A stretch of DNA of 64,000 nucleotides from the NCBI GenBank assembly GCA_037903355.1, contig JBAJFE010000034.1, positions 124,001 to 188,000 on the forward strand, given 5' to 3'. Positions 1 through 12,800 of this stretch are shown here, one piece after another. The DNA is from Trichuris trichiura. Its lineage: Eukaryota > Nematoda > Enoplea > Trichinellida > Trichuridae. The translations under genes were made by a program, and so were the position numbers. The notes under the pieces are model-generated. The model was given only the letters and a program-made list of their open reading frames with translations. It made no database searches and was not told the origin of the DNA. Positions within the stretch are counted from its first letter, which is position 1; every line of letters starts with the position of its first letter.

Positions 1-811
1 CAGACCTAAACAATTCCGTTTGTTTTATGAATTACGTAGAGTTTTCTTGTGATTGTAATGGCGTTTTAAAAGGTCACTGACGTTTTTTCATCGAGACGAT
101 GGAATGTACGCGCGGTTTCCAATTTTCGTACTAGACTAGGTAAATGCGCTTGCTGTTCTTTTTAAAAAAAGTTGCTACTCACATTGCCTGCTGGCAACTT
201 TTTCAGGCCAGTTTTTCAAAGTCTGTTCACCCTGGCGATTCGGTCCCTTAAACTAATTGTCTTTTTCTTTACTTGGCCAGCTACCGTTTTTTAATTAAAA
301 TGTACAATGTCATTATGAGTGCCTAGGTTTTGCGCGAATAACCCAATGTAAAATTTTTCGTATTGGTATACGTGTAGATATTTCTCTATAGAAAAAGCTC
401 AGGACCAAATATGCTAAGGATTTTAGAAGACTTAGGAGTATGTAATGGGGTATTGTTCTGCATGGAGCTGAAGACTACATGCGAAGTTGATTTATCTTTA
501 ATGCTCAGCGTGAAGGGAATTTTGTAGAATAAAATGAACTTTTCATGAATCCTTTTTAATTCAACGAAAGTCACACCGAGCTTCCCGGGTATTGCTGGTC
601 CCTGTTTGCACTGGGTAACTCCCTTGGCTTAAGGGATTAAGAGTATCCTGAAAGCTTCGTAAGATTTTTGTTTAATTAAAAACGACTATTTGTAAGGTAA
701 AAGTCCTGAAAACAGTTTCGGCTGTTAAAAGCAACCTATTTTCAAAAGAAATCTAAAAGGTACTTGTTTTTCATAGTTAGGGTCTCCAGCAATGGTACGG
801 GGTTCTGGTGG
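1..811. other. Upstream non-coding region
   Basis: No recognisable coding exon, RNA gene or repeat is seen. It lies directly 5' of the signal-peptide exon of the BMPER-like gene, so its right part probably holds the promoter and 5' UTR. The short open frames here lack any family signature. Confidence 0.5.
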
Positions 812-2957
812 ATGGCCTTTTATGGACATTTCCCGAAGCGGTCTACTTTGTTAGCAGTGATCTTTGCCTTAGGAGTCTTCCCAGGTTTGCCGAACTATTA
901 GTATGAATGGTGGCCTAAAACAGCTAAATAATTTGTGCTTATGTCTGATACACAAATAAGTGGTTAAATGAAGCGCAGCAAAAATCGACAGACGAATTAG
1001 AGGCATTGTTTAAAATTTGCATTCAGCCGGCCGCAACAAGCCTTCTGACAACGGTAGTTTCTTTAAAAAATCTCAGTTCTTCGCTCTTCAATTTATCGTT
1101 AAATAATTTGCATTTTTCAGCACAAAACTTTACTGCTGACCTACCTTCGGATCCATGCGTACAATGCCAGTGCAACGTGAGCAAGGATAGCAACTCGTTT
1201 TATTAACGAATAACGAAGGTCGTTTGCAGGACCACTGGTGTCATTGCTTTCAGACTGCATGTCCAGTGCTGAACTGCCCTCCGAGTGAACAGTACGTTCC
1301 AGACTCTGCCTGCTGCCCTGAATGCAGAAGTAAGCGCTTACTAGTGCAGTATAAACGCCGGGGCTTTTTTCCTATCGCCGCTCAAACATAAAGTAATGTT
1401 TGTTGGTGGCCTAATGTACCTACGTTCCGTTGTTTAGTTCTGCGGTCTACTGTATGTTTGGGTGGCAATAGAAAAAAAATCCTAAACGCCAGCCATTTGA
1501 TTCTTGCTTTATAGAATCCAGAGAAGATCTGAGCTTGCCCATGCGAATCTGCTTCTTTCAAAACAAGATTTACCAGCTGGAACAGAGCTTCCGACCGGAC
1601 CCATGCACCCTCTGCCTCTGTCAGGTTCGTCTCCATTTGCACTCATTGAACCAGCAGGTTACACTTTAGGAGACTGGCGTGCTTTGTCGCCGTTTCGTAT
1701 GCCCTCAAATAGCTTGCCTTAAGCAGAGACTTCATTTTACCGCAGGTCTCTGCTGCCCACTGTGCAGAGGTTATGACTTCCTTCCGTGCTCTTATCACGG
1801 GTCACTTTATAGAGTAGGCTGGTAACGTTCATTCGTATTCATCTCATTTGGTTGTTTTGCCAGGATGGGCAGACCTGGAAGAAAGATTCTTGCACGAAGT
1901 GCAAGTGTTCTAACGGCAAAGTCCACTGTGTTCGTCAGAGATGTGCTGGAGACAAGAAATGCCCTCAAGACTACTCTTCAAAACCAGTGCCCGGTCAGTG
2001 CTGTTCAGTTTGTGTCGAAAGTAAGATGCTGCTTATCCAGTCTACATGATCTAAAAGTACTACATTATATACAGAAGAAGCTACTTGTTCAGTTTCCAAT
2101 GATCTCCACTATAAGACGTTCGACGGCCGAGAATATGACTTTCCTGGCTCTTGCAGATACATATTAGCCCAGGAGTGTCTTCCGAATTCCGTCAGGTCGG
2201 CACAGAAGCTAATCAGGTGCCAACGTTAACTGTAGCTTTTCCTTCAGGCCGCGCAGGCCAAACTTTTTAATCGTCGTGCGTAATGAACCACGTAACAATG
2301 GCACCTCCTACTGGACACGCCATGTGTCGATTCGTCTACAGAACAAAATAAGAATCTCACTCCTTCCTGCTAAGGTGAGTGTCCCATCTTTATCATGACA
2401 AGTTCGATATGCCTTAATTTCAGAAGGTCAGCCTTAACGGCGCAAAGGTTTCGTTGCCGTATGTGGAATTAGGCGTCTTCTCCGTTATGTACGATAAAGC
2501 TTCTAGAATTCTGGTAAGGCTGAACGCTGGTCCGAAGGTTGTCTGGGACGGTAGCGGTCAAGTAGAGGTAACCGTTACGCCTCAGTACAAGGGAAGGCTA
2601 TGCGGACTGTGTGGAAACTACAACAGCAATGCAAAAGATGATTTTTTCACGAAGTCTGGGACTTTAGTCAAAAGTGCTCAGCGCTTTGGTCGCTCTTGGC
2701 GTGTGGGCAGTTGGCGCGCATGCAAAACAGAACAAGACCGCCGGTTTCACTTGCGAAGGCGTGGCAAAGAGAAGCAGTCGAAGCGCAAAAACTCTTGGCA
2801 GAAAAGTCGCCTTACATGGATCTTGCTCAACGACCTAACTGATTCAGAAACGGTCGCATTTCATGGAGTTGCACAGAACCAAAAGCATATGTACACTAAA
2901 GGTCAATTGGTTGCCGGCAAGTTGCCCTCGCTCAAATGGCAACAACCGGACACCTAA
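812..2957 (+). CDS. BMPER: Secreted BMP regulator, Crossveinless-2/BMPER-like (VWC x3 + VWD)
   Basis: Nine exons can be joined in phase: 812-884, 1121-1176, 1230-1329, 1515-1624, 1670-1813, 1864-2020, 2075-2195, 2248-2374 and 2424-2957. They total 1422 nt, or 473 aa. Exon 1 encodes a signal peptide ([20 protein letters not shown], then VFPA). Cys-rich VWC modules follow, seen as CVQCQC...CCPEC, CTLCLC...CCPLC and [13 protein letters not shown]...CCSVC. A VWD domain opens at [14 protein letters not shown] and closes with [11 protein letters not shown]. Family proteins are extracellular, bind BMP ligands through VWC domains and tune BMP signalling. Vertebrate BMPER has five VWC modules and a C8/TIL tail; here only three are seen, the first is short at its N-terminus, and the tail is basic and lacks the expected cysteines. 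The start is chosen because the signal-peptide exon ends in phase 1 and exactly fits the next exon. Exon order is inferred from splice signals and homology, with no transcript. Confidence 0.86.
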
Positions 2958-5030
2958 CTTGCGCAAGTACGTCTACATACTTGCAGGTGACTACTTCACG
3001 TACTTGGTGCTGTCTACTTTCCTGCGTTTTTTGCGTACTGACGAAGTAACGTTTGCTTGCAGTATGTGCTCATTTCTTTAACAAAACTTTTATTTATTCC
3101 ATCTGTCTCATGCGTCTTAAATCAATGCAGCAAGCAACAAATGCTGCGTTATGACAACCAACGGTTAGTTTTATTGAGCCAATGAAAAAGAAATAAATCA
3201 CCGAAAAAGGTATTTATTTTTATCGAATAAAAGAAAACAAAAGCACCTGTAATGGTTTAGATTGGAACGTACGTTTCACGCTTGAAATATCAGTTCACTA
3301 CGGAAAATTTTGACATATTAAGTCTACTAACTAGCCGAAGAATAATCCATAGGGCACAAAAGTCCCCAGTTAGACGAATATTTCATTTGAGCTTTTCATC
3401 TTGTGAAGATTAGTCAAGAATTAATCTGTCTTGTGCTTAGTAATTCCTAATAGGCAAAGATAGGAAAGTGAATATGACCTATCAATTTTGCGTTTTAGCT
3501 TTTTGTGGAGCAGCATCGAGAGGTAGCATTATTAAATCGAAGGTCTGCTTTATGCAATTAAAACCTGTCCTTGTACATCTGTGAGGAACTTCTGTGCGAT
3601 TTAGCTTCAGGAAAAAATGCGGTAGGTCGTTGTTACTGAATTTTTTATGAGCACGAATTAACTGACCTAGCCTGACAGAGTATTATTCATTAGCGAAGAT
3701 TGTTTTTCCTCTGCGAAAATCTCTTCACATGCTTCAAATCATGCAGATTTTGTCTCCTGAAGAAAACTAGCGGTCTGTCCGGTTATTAATTTTATTTACG
3801 AAAACAAGCCTGATCCACGAAATCCGATTTTCAAGGTTTTGTCTCATTTAGATGTTAACCTAAAGAAAGTGGGCGGCTAATATATTGGAGTAGTCACGTA
3901 TAAGCTTTCTTTATGACTGGTATTCTCAGTTCAATGAATGGAACAAGTGTTCATACAAACAGTGCTGTTTGGATTAAGTAGAGGTGGTGATGAGATCCAA
4001 GATTTTGATTACTAGCTGTATAATTGTCTACATATGCCTATAACTTTCATGAAGTAGAAGATTTTGTAGGGGAAGCATTGGAGCTTTCGTGTAGTGCACC
4101 ACACTTTTGCGTGTGATCGGCGAGCGCCATTTCGTAAGTAAATTTTCTGTTTCATGAGTCTACGGTCCTGTAAAGAAAAGCAGTGTGTTCAAAATTAACT
4201 TGTTACTCAATCTAAGTTAGATCTTTCGTAGAGCGAAAAGGTTGCATCACTGTTGACCGAATTATGTTAAAGAAGGCTTTATGTCTTTTTTGACCAGACA
4301 AAAACTAGAACACAGAATGAAGAGAATGAATAAAGAATGTGTTTTTCTCAGTAAGCTTCAAATATAGGCAGCGACCTCCTGGGATGACAAGCTGCTAATC
4401 ATATAAACAGTTGCAACCTGAGTATATACGCAGATCGACATTGAGATGTTACCAGAATAATATTTCATATGGCGTAAAAAAATGTTCGAAATGTTTCTTT
4501 TATATTGTAGGCGATAACTTTTTACAGTTCAAGAAAATATTTGCCGCTCAAGTTGCCCTTTGATTTCTAATGAATGAGCTCACTTCAAAATCAAATCAAG
4601 TATTGTAACACAGGAACTTACTACATGCATACAAGCTAGGCTGACGTTTTATCAGCAACGTTTTAGGGGTTATCATTCAATGTTCACATAAAGAAAGAAT
4701 GTATGGCTGAATGGTATTCAAAAGTATTCATCGAAAAAAACGCTATGCTTGACCTGCATTTCTCTTTACTATTTCTACATCCATGAGCTCAATTCATCCA
4801 TTCATATTGACCTTATTCGCCTTAGGAACCTTTTGAAAACGTGTAAAGATTTCTACAATCCATCTTATTACTGGGAATTTTTCAAAAATTATCACAAATT
4901 CATGAAATGAATCACCAGTTCTCCTTTACTCCATCGTCAAGTAACGTCTCACGACCTATCAGGTTTAGTTAAGAGCGCGGCGCCTACAATATTAAAACCG
5001 ATTTTACTGTTTGTCTTTGTACATTACAAA
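2958..5030. other. Intergenic, nothing recognised
   Basis: AT-rich sequence downstream of the BMPER-like gene. An AATAAA-type signal near 3193 could serve as its polyadenylation signal. No long open frame, RNA gene or clear repeat was recognised. Confidence 0.45.
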
Positions 5031-5190
5031 TTAATCTTGAAAATGTGATTTCTTGGTACGGGAGCGTATGTTTTCATGATGTAAACGTTTTATTACGGAA
5101 GTATTCCCGTTTAATGTTCTAAATAACTCCGGAGCTTTCGGGTCGACCGAGACCCGTCTTCAGCGGTTGTGAATTACGGATGTCGGATTT
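5031..5190 (-). mobile_element. Solo fragment of the PLE-linked HHR element
   Basis: The left edge carries the reverse complement of the tail seen at the right end of the palindromic elements (TTCTTGGTACGGGA...GTTTTCATGATG). It is followed by the inner block TTTATTACGGAAGTATTCCCG and the hammerhead-like core at 5127-5167. Beyond about 5190 similarity to the other copies is lost, so this is a single arm without its inverted partner. No target duplication could be found. Confidence 0.6.
5127..5167 (-). ncRNA. Hammerhead-ribozyme-like motif
   Basis: On the minus strand the order is ACCG, CTGAAGA, C, helix II GGGTC/GACCC with loop TCGGTC, GAAA, GC, TC, CGGA. This matches the core of a minimal type I hammerhead with a two-base helix-III loop. 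The AGCT around it is self-complementary, as in dimer-type hammerheads. One extra C lies between the GA and helix II, so activity is not assured. Confidence 0.55.
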
Positions 5191-7339
5191 AAAATTAGCA
5201 GAATAAGTAGCTTCAGTTTGCGTCATAGCTGTAGAAAAATGAAACAGTTTACTTTGTCTAGCCCCTTGCCTATCCATGTTCTACACGTTAAAAGTAAATT
5301 GCTGCTTTTTCAATGAAAGGTAATTGAGTGAAATAAGTAGTAATATATGCACGCAGTTAAGAGAGTCGTTCTGGTGTTATATTAATAGCATTAAATTGGT
5401 TTTGAAGAATGCCTGGGAAAAGTTGTGTGAGCACAAGAGCTGGTACAGTCACTCAGCAATTGAAATGAGCTAAGGAATCTACTTTTCTTAGTCAGCGTAC
5501 GAATGAATAAGAACGGCCGTTCATTCCTACGCTAACGATGGGAACAGGAGATTCCAGAATGTTTCATGGTTCAATTTTCACTACTGGGTAAATTTTCAAA
5601 CGTTTATGAAACGACTTTCTTAGGTATTTTTCGAATGCATCCTACTACCAATGCCTCAAGCGGTCCTGCGTTACGCACCACCGCACAACGTCTTCAGGCA
5701 CTGACGGCTCGTAACTTTCGCTTCACCTGTCATATTAACTGACTGCCCGCTGTCACCGACTTAGAAGATTGGCTTAAGAGGCGCCCATTTACCGTGAGCA
5801 CATAGCAGAAACGTATTGCATTGAACCCTTTCACTCGTTTACGGGCAGGCAACAGCAAGCAACTTCGTTCTTTTAGGCAATGTAATTCCATCCCTTCTAA
5901 AGCTAAACTAAAACTTCAAAATTTCTCTCTATGCAAACTAACATTGCCACACATTTTTTAGGCTGCCGACCGAATTAAAATAAAAACTGGGACGCTATCG
6001 CATGCTGTTATACCCATCACAGGCGAACTTAAGATGGACGCGCTAACTGTGACACGCTGTTTTTAGATCTCGTATAAAGCTGAAGTAAAAATACACTCCT
6101 AGTTAGTGTTTGGTTTAGGCCAGCAATTCCAAAAGAGGGCGATAGCGTCCCGGGAAAAGGTTGCTGGAAAAACTGCGCAAGAGCAATCGGAGCTAAACAC
6201 TCATCAGGGAGCGCTGAAGGGTAAGCTGGAAGCTTTGGCGCAGAGGTGAGCTGGAAGAGTAAAAGAATGCTACCACATGCATTTGTAAGTGTTTTGACCT
6301 GTATGAGATAAAGCACATGCGGTCAACCGTATTTTTTTTTATTGTACGTGAGACATAGACTTCTGTAAGTAGTTCTTTCAGTGCTATGCATTCCATGCGC
6401 CTACAAGTAACTGTGCAGCCTTGTGGCTGAGGCAAACATTGTGAATCAGGAGCATGGGGGTGAGGCTGGTAAAAGGAGATAGGTCAGCCAGCTCCATCAG
6501 CCCTTGCCGATGCGGAAGTACACATTGCCTCAACGGCCACCATGTTTTGGTTATCTGATGCATGGAGACTGCGTTACAGCGGCAGTTTAGTAACAGACCG
6601 CTGACAGAAAGAAAAATGGCATAATGCGGAGCAGCGCTAGGAGAGCTGCAAAAAGATTGCACAGTCAAACACAAGAAAATTCGTAGAACCAGAAAAATGG
6701 ATTTGTTTCGTGGACGTCAGAACGACGCGCTCTGGCAGAATACAATGCCAGGTCGACAGCGATTCTTACGTCTTAACCCTCAGCGTACCGACAGCATTTT
6801 ATTGGAATCTTACGCACTGCCTGGGTAGAAACATGTTTCTTATTGTTTTGTATTCATAGTGAAGTTAATCACATTTCAGTGCGATGTCCAGAAACAGAAA
6901 GCAGAGGGCAAAGAGGGACGATGGTGAGGAGGGTTGAGACAGTCTGATACATAGAAGGGTCCGCTGCTGAGTCTGAAAAGTTGGGAAACATTGGTTTAGG
7001 CTCAGCCGTTAGCCCAGCTACTGAGACTTCGATTACCTCAGCAGAAGACGACATCCAGCCTGCTCAACCGCTAAGCTTAGCCGTTTCGTAAGAGGATGAC
7101 CAGCGGTAAGCTGAAATTAACAATTTCAGCGGAGCTATTGTTTGTAGGGCGCATACTCGTAAAACTCTGGTTCCTTAACCTAACTTATCTATTATGTCAG
7201 CCCAGGAAAACACACCTGGAAGCTCGATGTAATTCCGCAGGCGAACCAGTTTGATTTTGTGAAGACATATAAGTTAAACAGAAACTGTGAAAGGTAAGCT
7301 AATGATAAAATGAAGCTGTTCTAATAAATTTCTTTCCTC
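5191..7339. other. Intergenic, nothing recognised
   Basis: Open frames on the minus strand between about 6030 and 7050 are short, low in complexity and without recognisable motifs. I see no RNA gene. The left end of the decayed Tigger copy may extend a little into this stretch. Confidence 0.4.
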
Positions 7340-7344
7340 ATGTC

Positions 7345-8640
7345 TACACACAAGATGTAATAAAAAATTTCAAAAGCGGTGATATTGAGAAAAGCATAAT
7401 ATCGTGCAGCGAATAGCAGTCATGGCAGCTATTAGCAGACGGAAAGTAAAGAACCCGTGGCCTACCTGTCAACTGTACTAAACTTATAGCGATCCGTAAA
7501 GGCGCACAGGGAATAAATAAACAAAATGGGAGTTGCTTAGATGGGAAGCTAAAATGCAGCAGAGCCTTGATTATTTGGATTAAGCGGTAGCGGAATAGAC
7601 AGGATGATCGAAAACATGAATAAACGAACAGTATCCGAACAATAAAAGATAGCGCAGAGGCTTTTTCGTGAACCAACGCTTCAGATTCTCAATTACACTT
7701 TAGTCCAATTGGCTGTATTACGGAACTGAGGTTTGGCGGAGAAAACTTCATAGCTACAAGTTGATCAGTTCTGTTAGTTGACTCAACAGTTGGGTACACC
7801 TGAGCGTAGCCTATTAATAGCAGCGTTCTACTATCCTTGACGATCCAATTTTAGTTGCTTATAACCATAGATGTGAAGTCCTTTCTGCCCTACCTTTCAA
7901 AAACATTGGTACTTGTCCATGCATTCTTCTGATTGCTGTAAGCGGCCTTGAGGTTCATGATAATTTTTGAGACTTCTGAACTTCCTTGATCTGCCATTGA
8001 GAAAAAACAAAGTACCACAGCTGCCAGAAGCATTTTTGCACACCATTAATGTGACATGTTAACTGCTCGCTTTGTACACCAGAGCAGGTTCGTCCCTAAA
8101 AATAATTTTTTTAAAAAGAGTTTTCCAACTGAGTCGGCTTTCATCAACATAATAAATGTATTTTCTTCATATAGCTTTTCACCCAGGTTTTTTGTCAGTT
8201 CTTTGAATCTGCTGTCATTCGCTGAAAGCCTTTTTCCTTTGATTTCTAGTTCTCTACTGTCATAACATGCCATTTCATAGAATTTTAAAGTTAAATAGAG
8301 TTGCATTTGAAAGCGAGTCCTCTTGAAACCTTGATTTAAAGACTAGCGTTCTTTCCCACAATTTAAGGCCAGGCAAAGTTTGCTCATGTAAACGTTTCTG
8401 AACGATCCAGATGTAGACAGCTTGTTCGATTTCTTCGTTTTCAGATCGCTTCATAATCTTGTGCTCTGGTTCCTCAGCTGTTATCTGCGCTGTAGCCTCG
8501 ATGATGCTTTTCTTTTTCTTGCAGATGTCCAGCATTGTTGATGTTCTAATTCCATACTTTAAAGCCAAAGGCCGACCTGATTCACTTCTATCCAAAGGCT
8601 CTATTTCCTACGACTTCTGTATTTAAACAAAGGCATAACA
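7345..8640 (-). pseudogene. Decayed Tigger/jerky-type (CENP-B-like) DDE transposase
   Basis: Fragments in several frames keep family order on the minus strand. A pipsqueak/CENP-B HTH reads GRPLALKYGIRTSTMLDICK (about 8470-8590). A second HTH-like stretch reads EEIEQAVYIWIVQKRL. The first catalytic region reads IYYVDESRLSWKTLF (about 8110-8155), followed by ASGSCGTLFFLNGRSRKFRS and AYSNQKNAWTSTNVFE. The second catalytic region reads DSRTLLLIGYAQVYPTVE, where LLLDNAPCHP would be expected. The third reads FSPPNLSSVIQPIG, where FLPPNVTSLIQPMDQG would be expected. At least three frame changes and loss of the second and third acidic residues make it inactive. No terminal repeats were identified. 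Confidence 0.75.
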
Positions 8641-8849
8641 ACTCTTCTCATCAGTGCCTGGTCCAACAGCAGAAATTCTTTCGCACCTGCTATGTACAAG
8701 AGGTATTCCTATCACAATGGTTCTACTTAGCATGAAGATTAAGTCACGTCACCCCAGAACTAGTCGAACGGATGCAGTTCTCTGCTATTGTCGGTCTTAG
8801 CTGCCAAACAGTTCTTTATACGAACCGTAGCTGTGAGGGGGTATGTATA

Positions 8850-9034
8850 ACCTAGGCCAGTGTTTCTCAACATGGGCCCTGCGGCCCCCCTGGGGAGCCC
8901 TTGGAGATTTTAGGGAGGGCCTGCAGGGGGACCTGGAGCCTAATGCGGCAGGACATTGTCCCAATCAACGGTGGGCCCTAACAAGACCTAGGGGGGCCCT
9001 GCGGCAAAAAAGGTTGAGAAACTATGACCTAGGC
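8850..9034. mobile_element. hAT-superfamily MITE with 8-bp target duplication
   Basis: The element is 8858-9026 (169 bp). Imperfect terminal inverted repeats are CAGTGTTTCTCAAC on the left and CATAGTTTCTCAAC on the right (reverse complement), the classic hAT terminus. It is flanked by an exact 8-bp duplication, ACCTAGGC, at 8850-8857 and 9027-9034. The interior is GC-rich with an inner inverted GGGCCCTGCGG block. It has no coding capacity and would depend on a hAT transposase elsewhere. Confidence 0.9.
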
Positions 9035-9899
9035 GGTTAGCTCTGACCTGGGAACGTTTGTTTTGCGTGACAGCTGGCAAGGGAGGGTGGCTCGTCCTTC
9101 TTCTGTTGCCATTTTTTTCTTTCCGTTCAGCCCGTGAAAGCAACTCTGCGTGCTTCTTTCAGCCTCACGACTAATGCCGTTCGGAGCGACATATGTTAAC
9201 CTGCGTCATTGTGTCTTCCTACTGAGACTTTCGTAAGTTTCTGAAGTCACCGACGCACCGTAAGATGGTCTTACTGCGCCGTGAAGGGCTGCAGCCTTTT
9301 ACTTGTGCTGGGTAGAAACAGGGGGAGAAAAAGCAATTGCTGTCCACGAACGTTGCTGCGTAATGAGAGCAAGTCACGAAGGGACATCGCATATGAGTTG
9401 CCGTAGACGGTTTCGTTTACCTTTTATGTCAAAGAGCGAAGAAAAAGTGCAGTAAAATATTTGACAGCCATTAAATCTGTTGTATATACAGAACCGTACT
9501 AGCCAACAGTTATCCAAGCTTCTTGGCCCTACGGGCGTCATGTAAAACTGTAGCGAATGACCCAGGTCTGCCTTTGCGAACGACGGTTTGACCAGGATGG
9601 CAGCCAGAAACGACGCTTCCCATGTCATATGATTCAGCGATATTCTCGAAAACAGGCACGGTCACCTGACTGACCTGATTTCAACCCGCAGATAGGGTTA
9701 TAAAAGGAGGATGACGGACCGCGGAGGGTCATTGTAAACGTCAGGATGTTAGAAAGGTTGTCTGATCAGTCCAATCGCGCTTATGTTCATTTTGCTTGTG
9801 TTCCCTAATGAAAGTTTGAGGAAGACTTTTGCTTGCTAGCAGCCGTGCGGTGTATATAATCTACAGAAACACAGAAGAACAGGTGGTCTAGGGCTAACT
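9035..9899. other. Intergenic, upstream of BBS9
   Basis: No coding exon with homology was recognised. The usual PTHB1 N-terminal signature FKARDWWS was looked for here and not found, so either the BBS9 N-terminus is diverged or the first exon is unrecognised. Confidence 0.4.
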
Positions 9900-12800
9900 A
9901 TGGTTTCGTTAAAGCCAAGAAAAACAGTGGTGAGTAACACGATATGTAGCAACATAAACGATCTCTTAGTTGTTGTGGAAACAGCTGGTCCTGGTGCTTA
10001 AGATATAAGGCCTTTTATGAAGACAAAAGTTTCCCTCTTCCAGGCTGATTTGGATAATCGAGACTGTACTGTAATTGATCTACGAGTTCGCTTGGAAACG
10101 GTAACCATGGTGACGTTGTGTATACAGATCACAATTCACCGCGTCTGGCGGTAATGTCACTCTTCCAGACGCAAGAGTTGTGGCATAGCAAAATCGAATC
10201 AAATGACAATGCGTCGAAACTGCTTTGTATGACGGTAGCAGCGCTGCTAGAAAGTTCAGGTAAGCTATAACCGCCACATCAGTAGTTAAATAACGGTTTT
10301 CTGGTTCTACGAAAGATGTACTGCTCGTTGGTGCCGACGACGGAACTTTATATGCCTTTGACCCTTCACAAACCGTGGGAAAAGGAAGCCAATCTACCGC
10401 TGACGATTTGGTGCTTCAAAAGCGCTTGTTGCACCCGGTTTTACAGCTACTGGCTGGTCGTTTCAAATCGTATGCTACTAATAGCGTTTCCCTGAAATAC
10501 GAACACATTAGATTATTGTTTAGGAGCTCAACAGAGTTGCAAATAGCCGTTCTTCACCCGCGGAGTATCGCAGTTTACGCTGTGACAGGTTTACAAAGCA
10601 TGCCTTTTACAAAATCCCAGCCGCAGCCTTCGTGATTTCAGCAAGTGGTGACAAATTTGCCGATGAGTATAGGGATATGAACTTAGAGCTTTTGTACGAG
10701 CGGATTTTGTCTCACAGCGCTCACAGCTTCATAAGCGGCCCACTGGGAGACGACGAACGTAGTTATCTGGTTCCCAATCTCCACCACTTAACAAGTCGCT
10801 TTTAGAGGCTGATTTCATATGTGTTCAGTCTTTGGACGGTGTTGTTTATCTTTTCGAACAAGAAATCAACACATACAGCCATTACCTACCATCCTTCTTA
10901 CTGCCAGGTCCAATCTGCTATTCCAAAATTATGGGTAACTTTGTGACATTCAATTCAGCCTGGCAAGTGCAATCCTTCAAGTAGGCTGTTCGCACACGAT
11001 ATTCAGGCTTCTGAGTTTTTATCTTTTAGATATGATCGCCTTCTTCTTAATGCCAGCAGGAAAGAAAATCCAGATGGCAATACGAAAGAAGAAAGGCATT
11101 ACCTCCTGGTAAGAATTCTCTATTTTTAAAATGCAAAATTTCTATGAGTCCCAACGGTTTTACTTCCTTTGCCGATTTAATCAAATCCTGGCCACCGTTT
11201 CCATATTATCCTAAAGCAGACTGCACAAATCCATCAGCTGATCCTCGCTAGCTGGCATCGGCTGAAAGATGCGACTCTACTCTCTATGGCCTATACATAA
11301 ACTTATTTGGTATTCGCATCGCATGGCAAAACAGTGTATGGTATATTAATACAGTTTACTCATGAAAATATGCAGCAGATACTGTATTTCCAAACTAATT
11401 GGTTCAGTTGTAATCCAAGCAATATTATACGGAAGCTTGGTAGAGTAATTTGATCTACTAACCGTAACTATTATTAAGTCTCAGTACTATGATAACGAAT
11501 TGCCCAAGAAGTCATAGCTGCATGATTCTAGAATAAAAAGTTTTTCTGTCAGTGGAGGACAGTCTCCTTAGCAGTTCTATTTTCAATAACACCTAAATAA
11601 GTCTTACTGTTTGCGTGCGCTCCTTATATCTTTCAGTTTTGTTTATTGCCAGCTATTTATTTCTCAAAGATACCCTACAAGAGCTTATGTCATTCAACGA
11701 CGCACTATCAGGGTGACGTCGTAAAGCCGCATTTATCTGGAAGACTTGGATAAGGAAATTTGCTGCTCTGCGCTTCATGACTGCCAGGTCACGAAATGAT
11801 TTTAGAAACAAGGTTCACTTTGAATCGTACACCTCATACCTTTTGAGTCATGGCAATTTTTAATTACTTCAGGTCTTTACCTTCTGATGTGCTTTCACTG
11901 TCTTCTACCTAGAGTTGATCTTCTTAGTCAATACTTCTTCTGGTTTCCTTTGTACATTTAATACCGATTCAACAGCGCGGTCATCGTTTAATGTTTTAAA
12001 CATAGAATGTTACCGCGTCTTGAAGACTTGTCAAACTCAAACAAACCATCTCGCATTTAACGTTTGAAAAGTTTCTAAGGCACGAGAAATTTCTACTATC
12101 TCTTCTTTTGCGGTACTACTGGTGGAAGTCAAAGGCCCAATCTTCCATCAATAAAAACGTTTGATTTAAAGATTTACGTTTCCTCGCCGATTCGGATAAC
12201 TGAACGTTCAGATAATCAAGATTCGAATAATCAAGTTTCCTGCACAATTTCTCAGGTGGCGACCCGTATCAGTTTTCTTTTACAAGTACCTTACGCAGAG
12301 TACGAGAAATTCAATAAATGTGAGCAAATCATTACGAACGTATTAATATATGCAGATAGTGCTTTAAATTAGGCATACAAATGTCGTCAATAAATATTCG
12401 ATTGGCAACAGTTTCATTGCTCATGATGACGATGATGTCACAGCTTTATCACTCCGATTAAATTTTTTATTAGTGCTCGTCAGTACTTTAAAGGCACTTT
12501 TAATAGCCAAAAGTACCAAACCAACGGCTTAGCTTTCTGTACTAGGAGAATCCTCAGGAAAGAGCTTTCAAACGGTTTATTGACACCGCCAAAAAAGTTA
12601 TCAAAGTTATAACTATGACATCGTCTTCCTTACAAATGCCAATGGAATTACTGCCATTACTTCTTTTCAAAAAAGTCTTATAACACGCATGGAGTACATA
12701 AAAGGATATTTCGAAGAATAAGGATTACGATTATGATGACGGTAAACGTGCCTTAGGTTGGCCTTTTGTAAAAACGCTACGTGGACTTTCTTGAAGGCAT

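Noticed and set aside
6029..7054. Overlapping minus-strand open frames as a possible gene
   Set aside because: No recognisable domain and no coherent exon chain.
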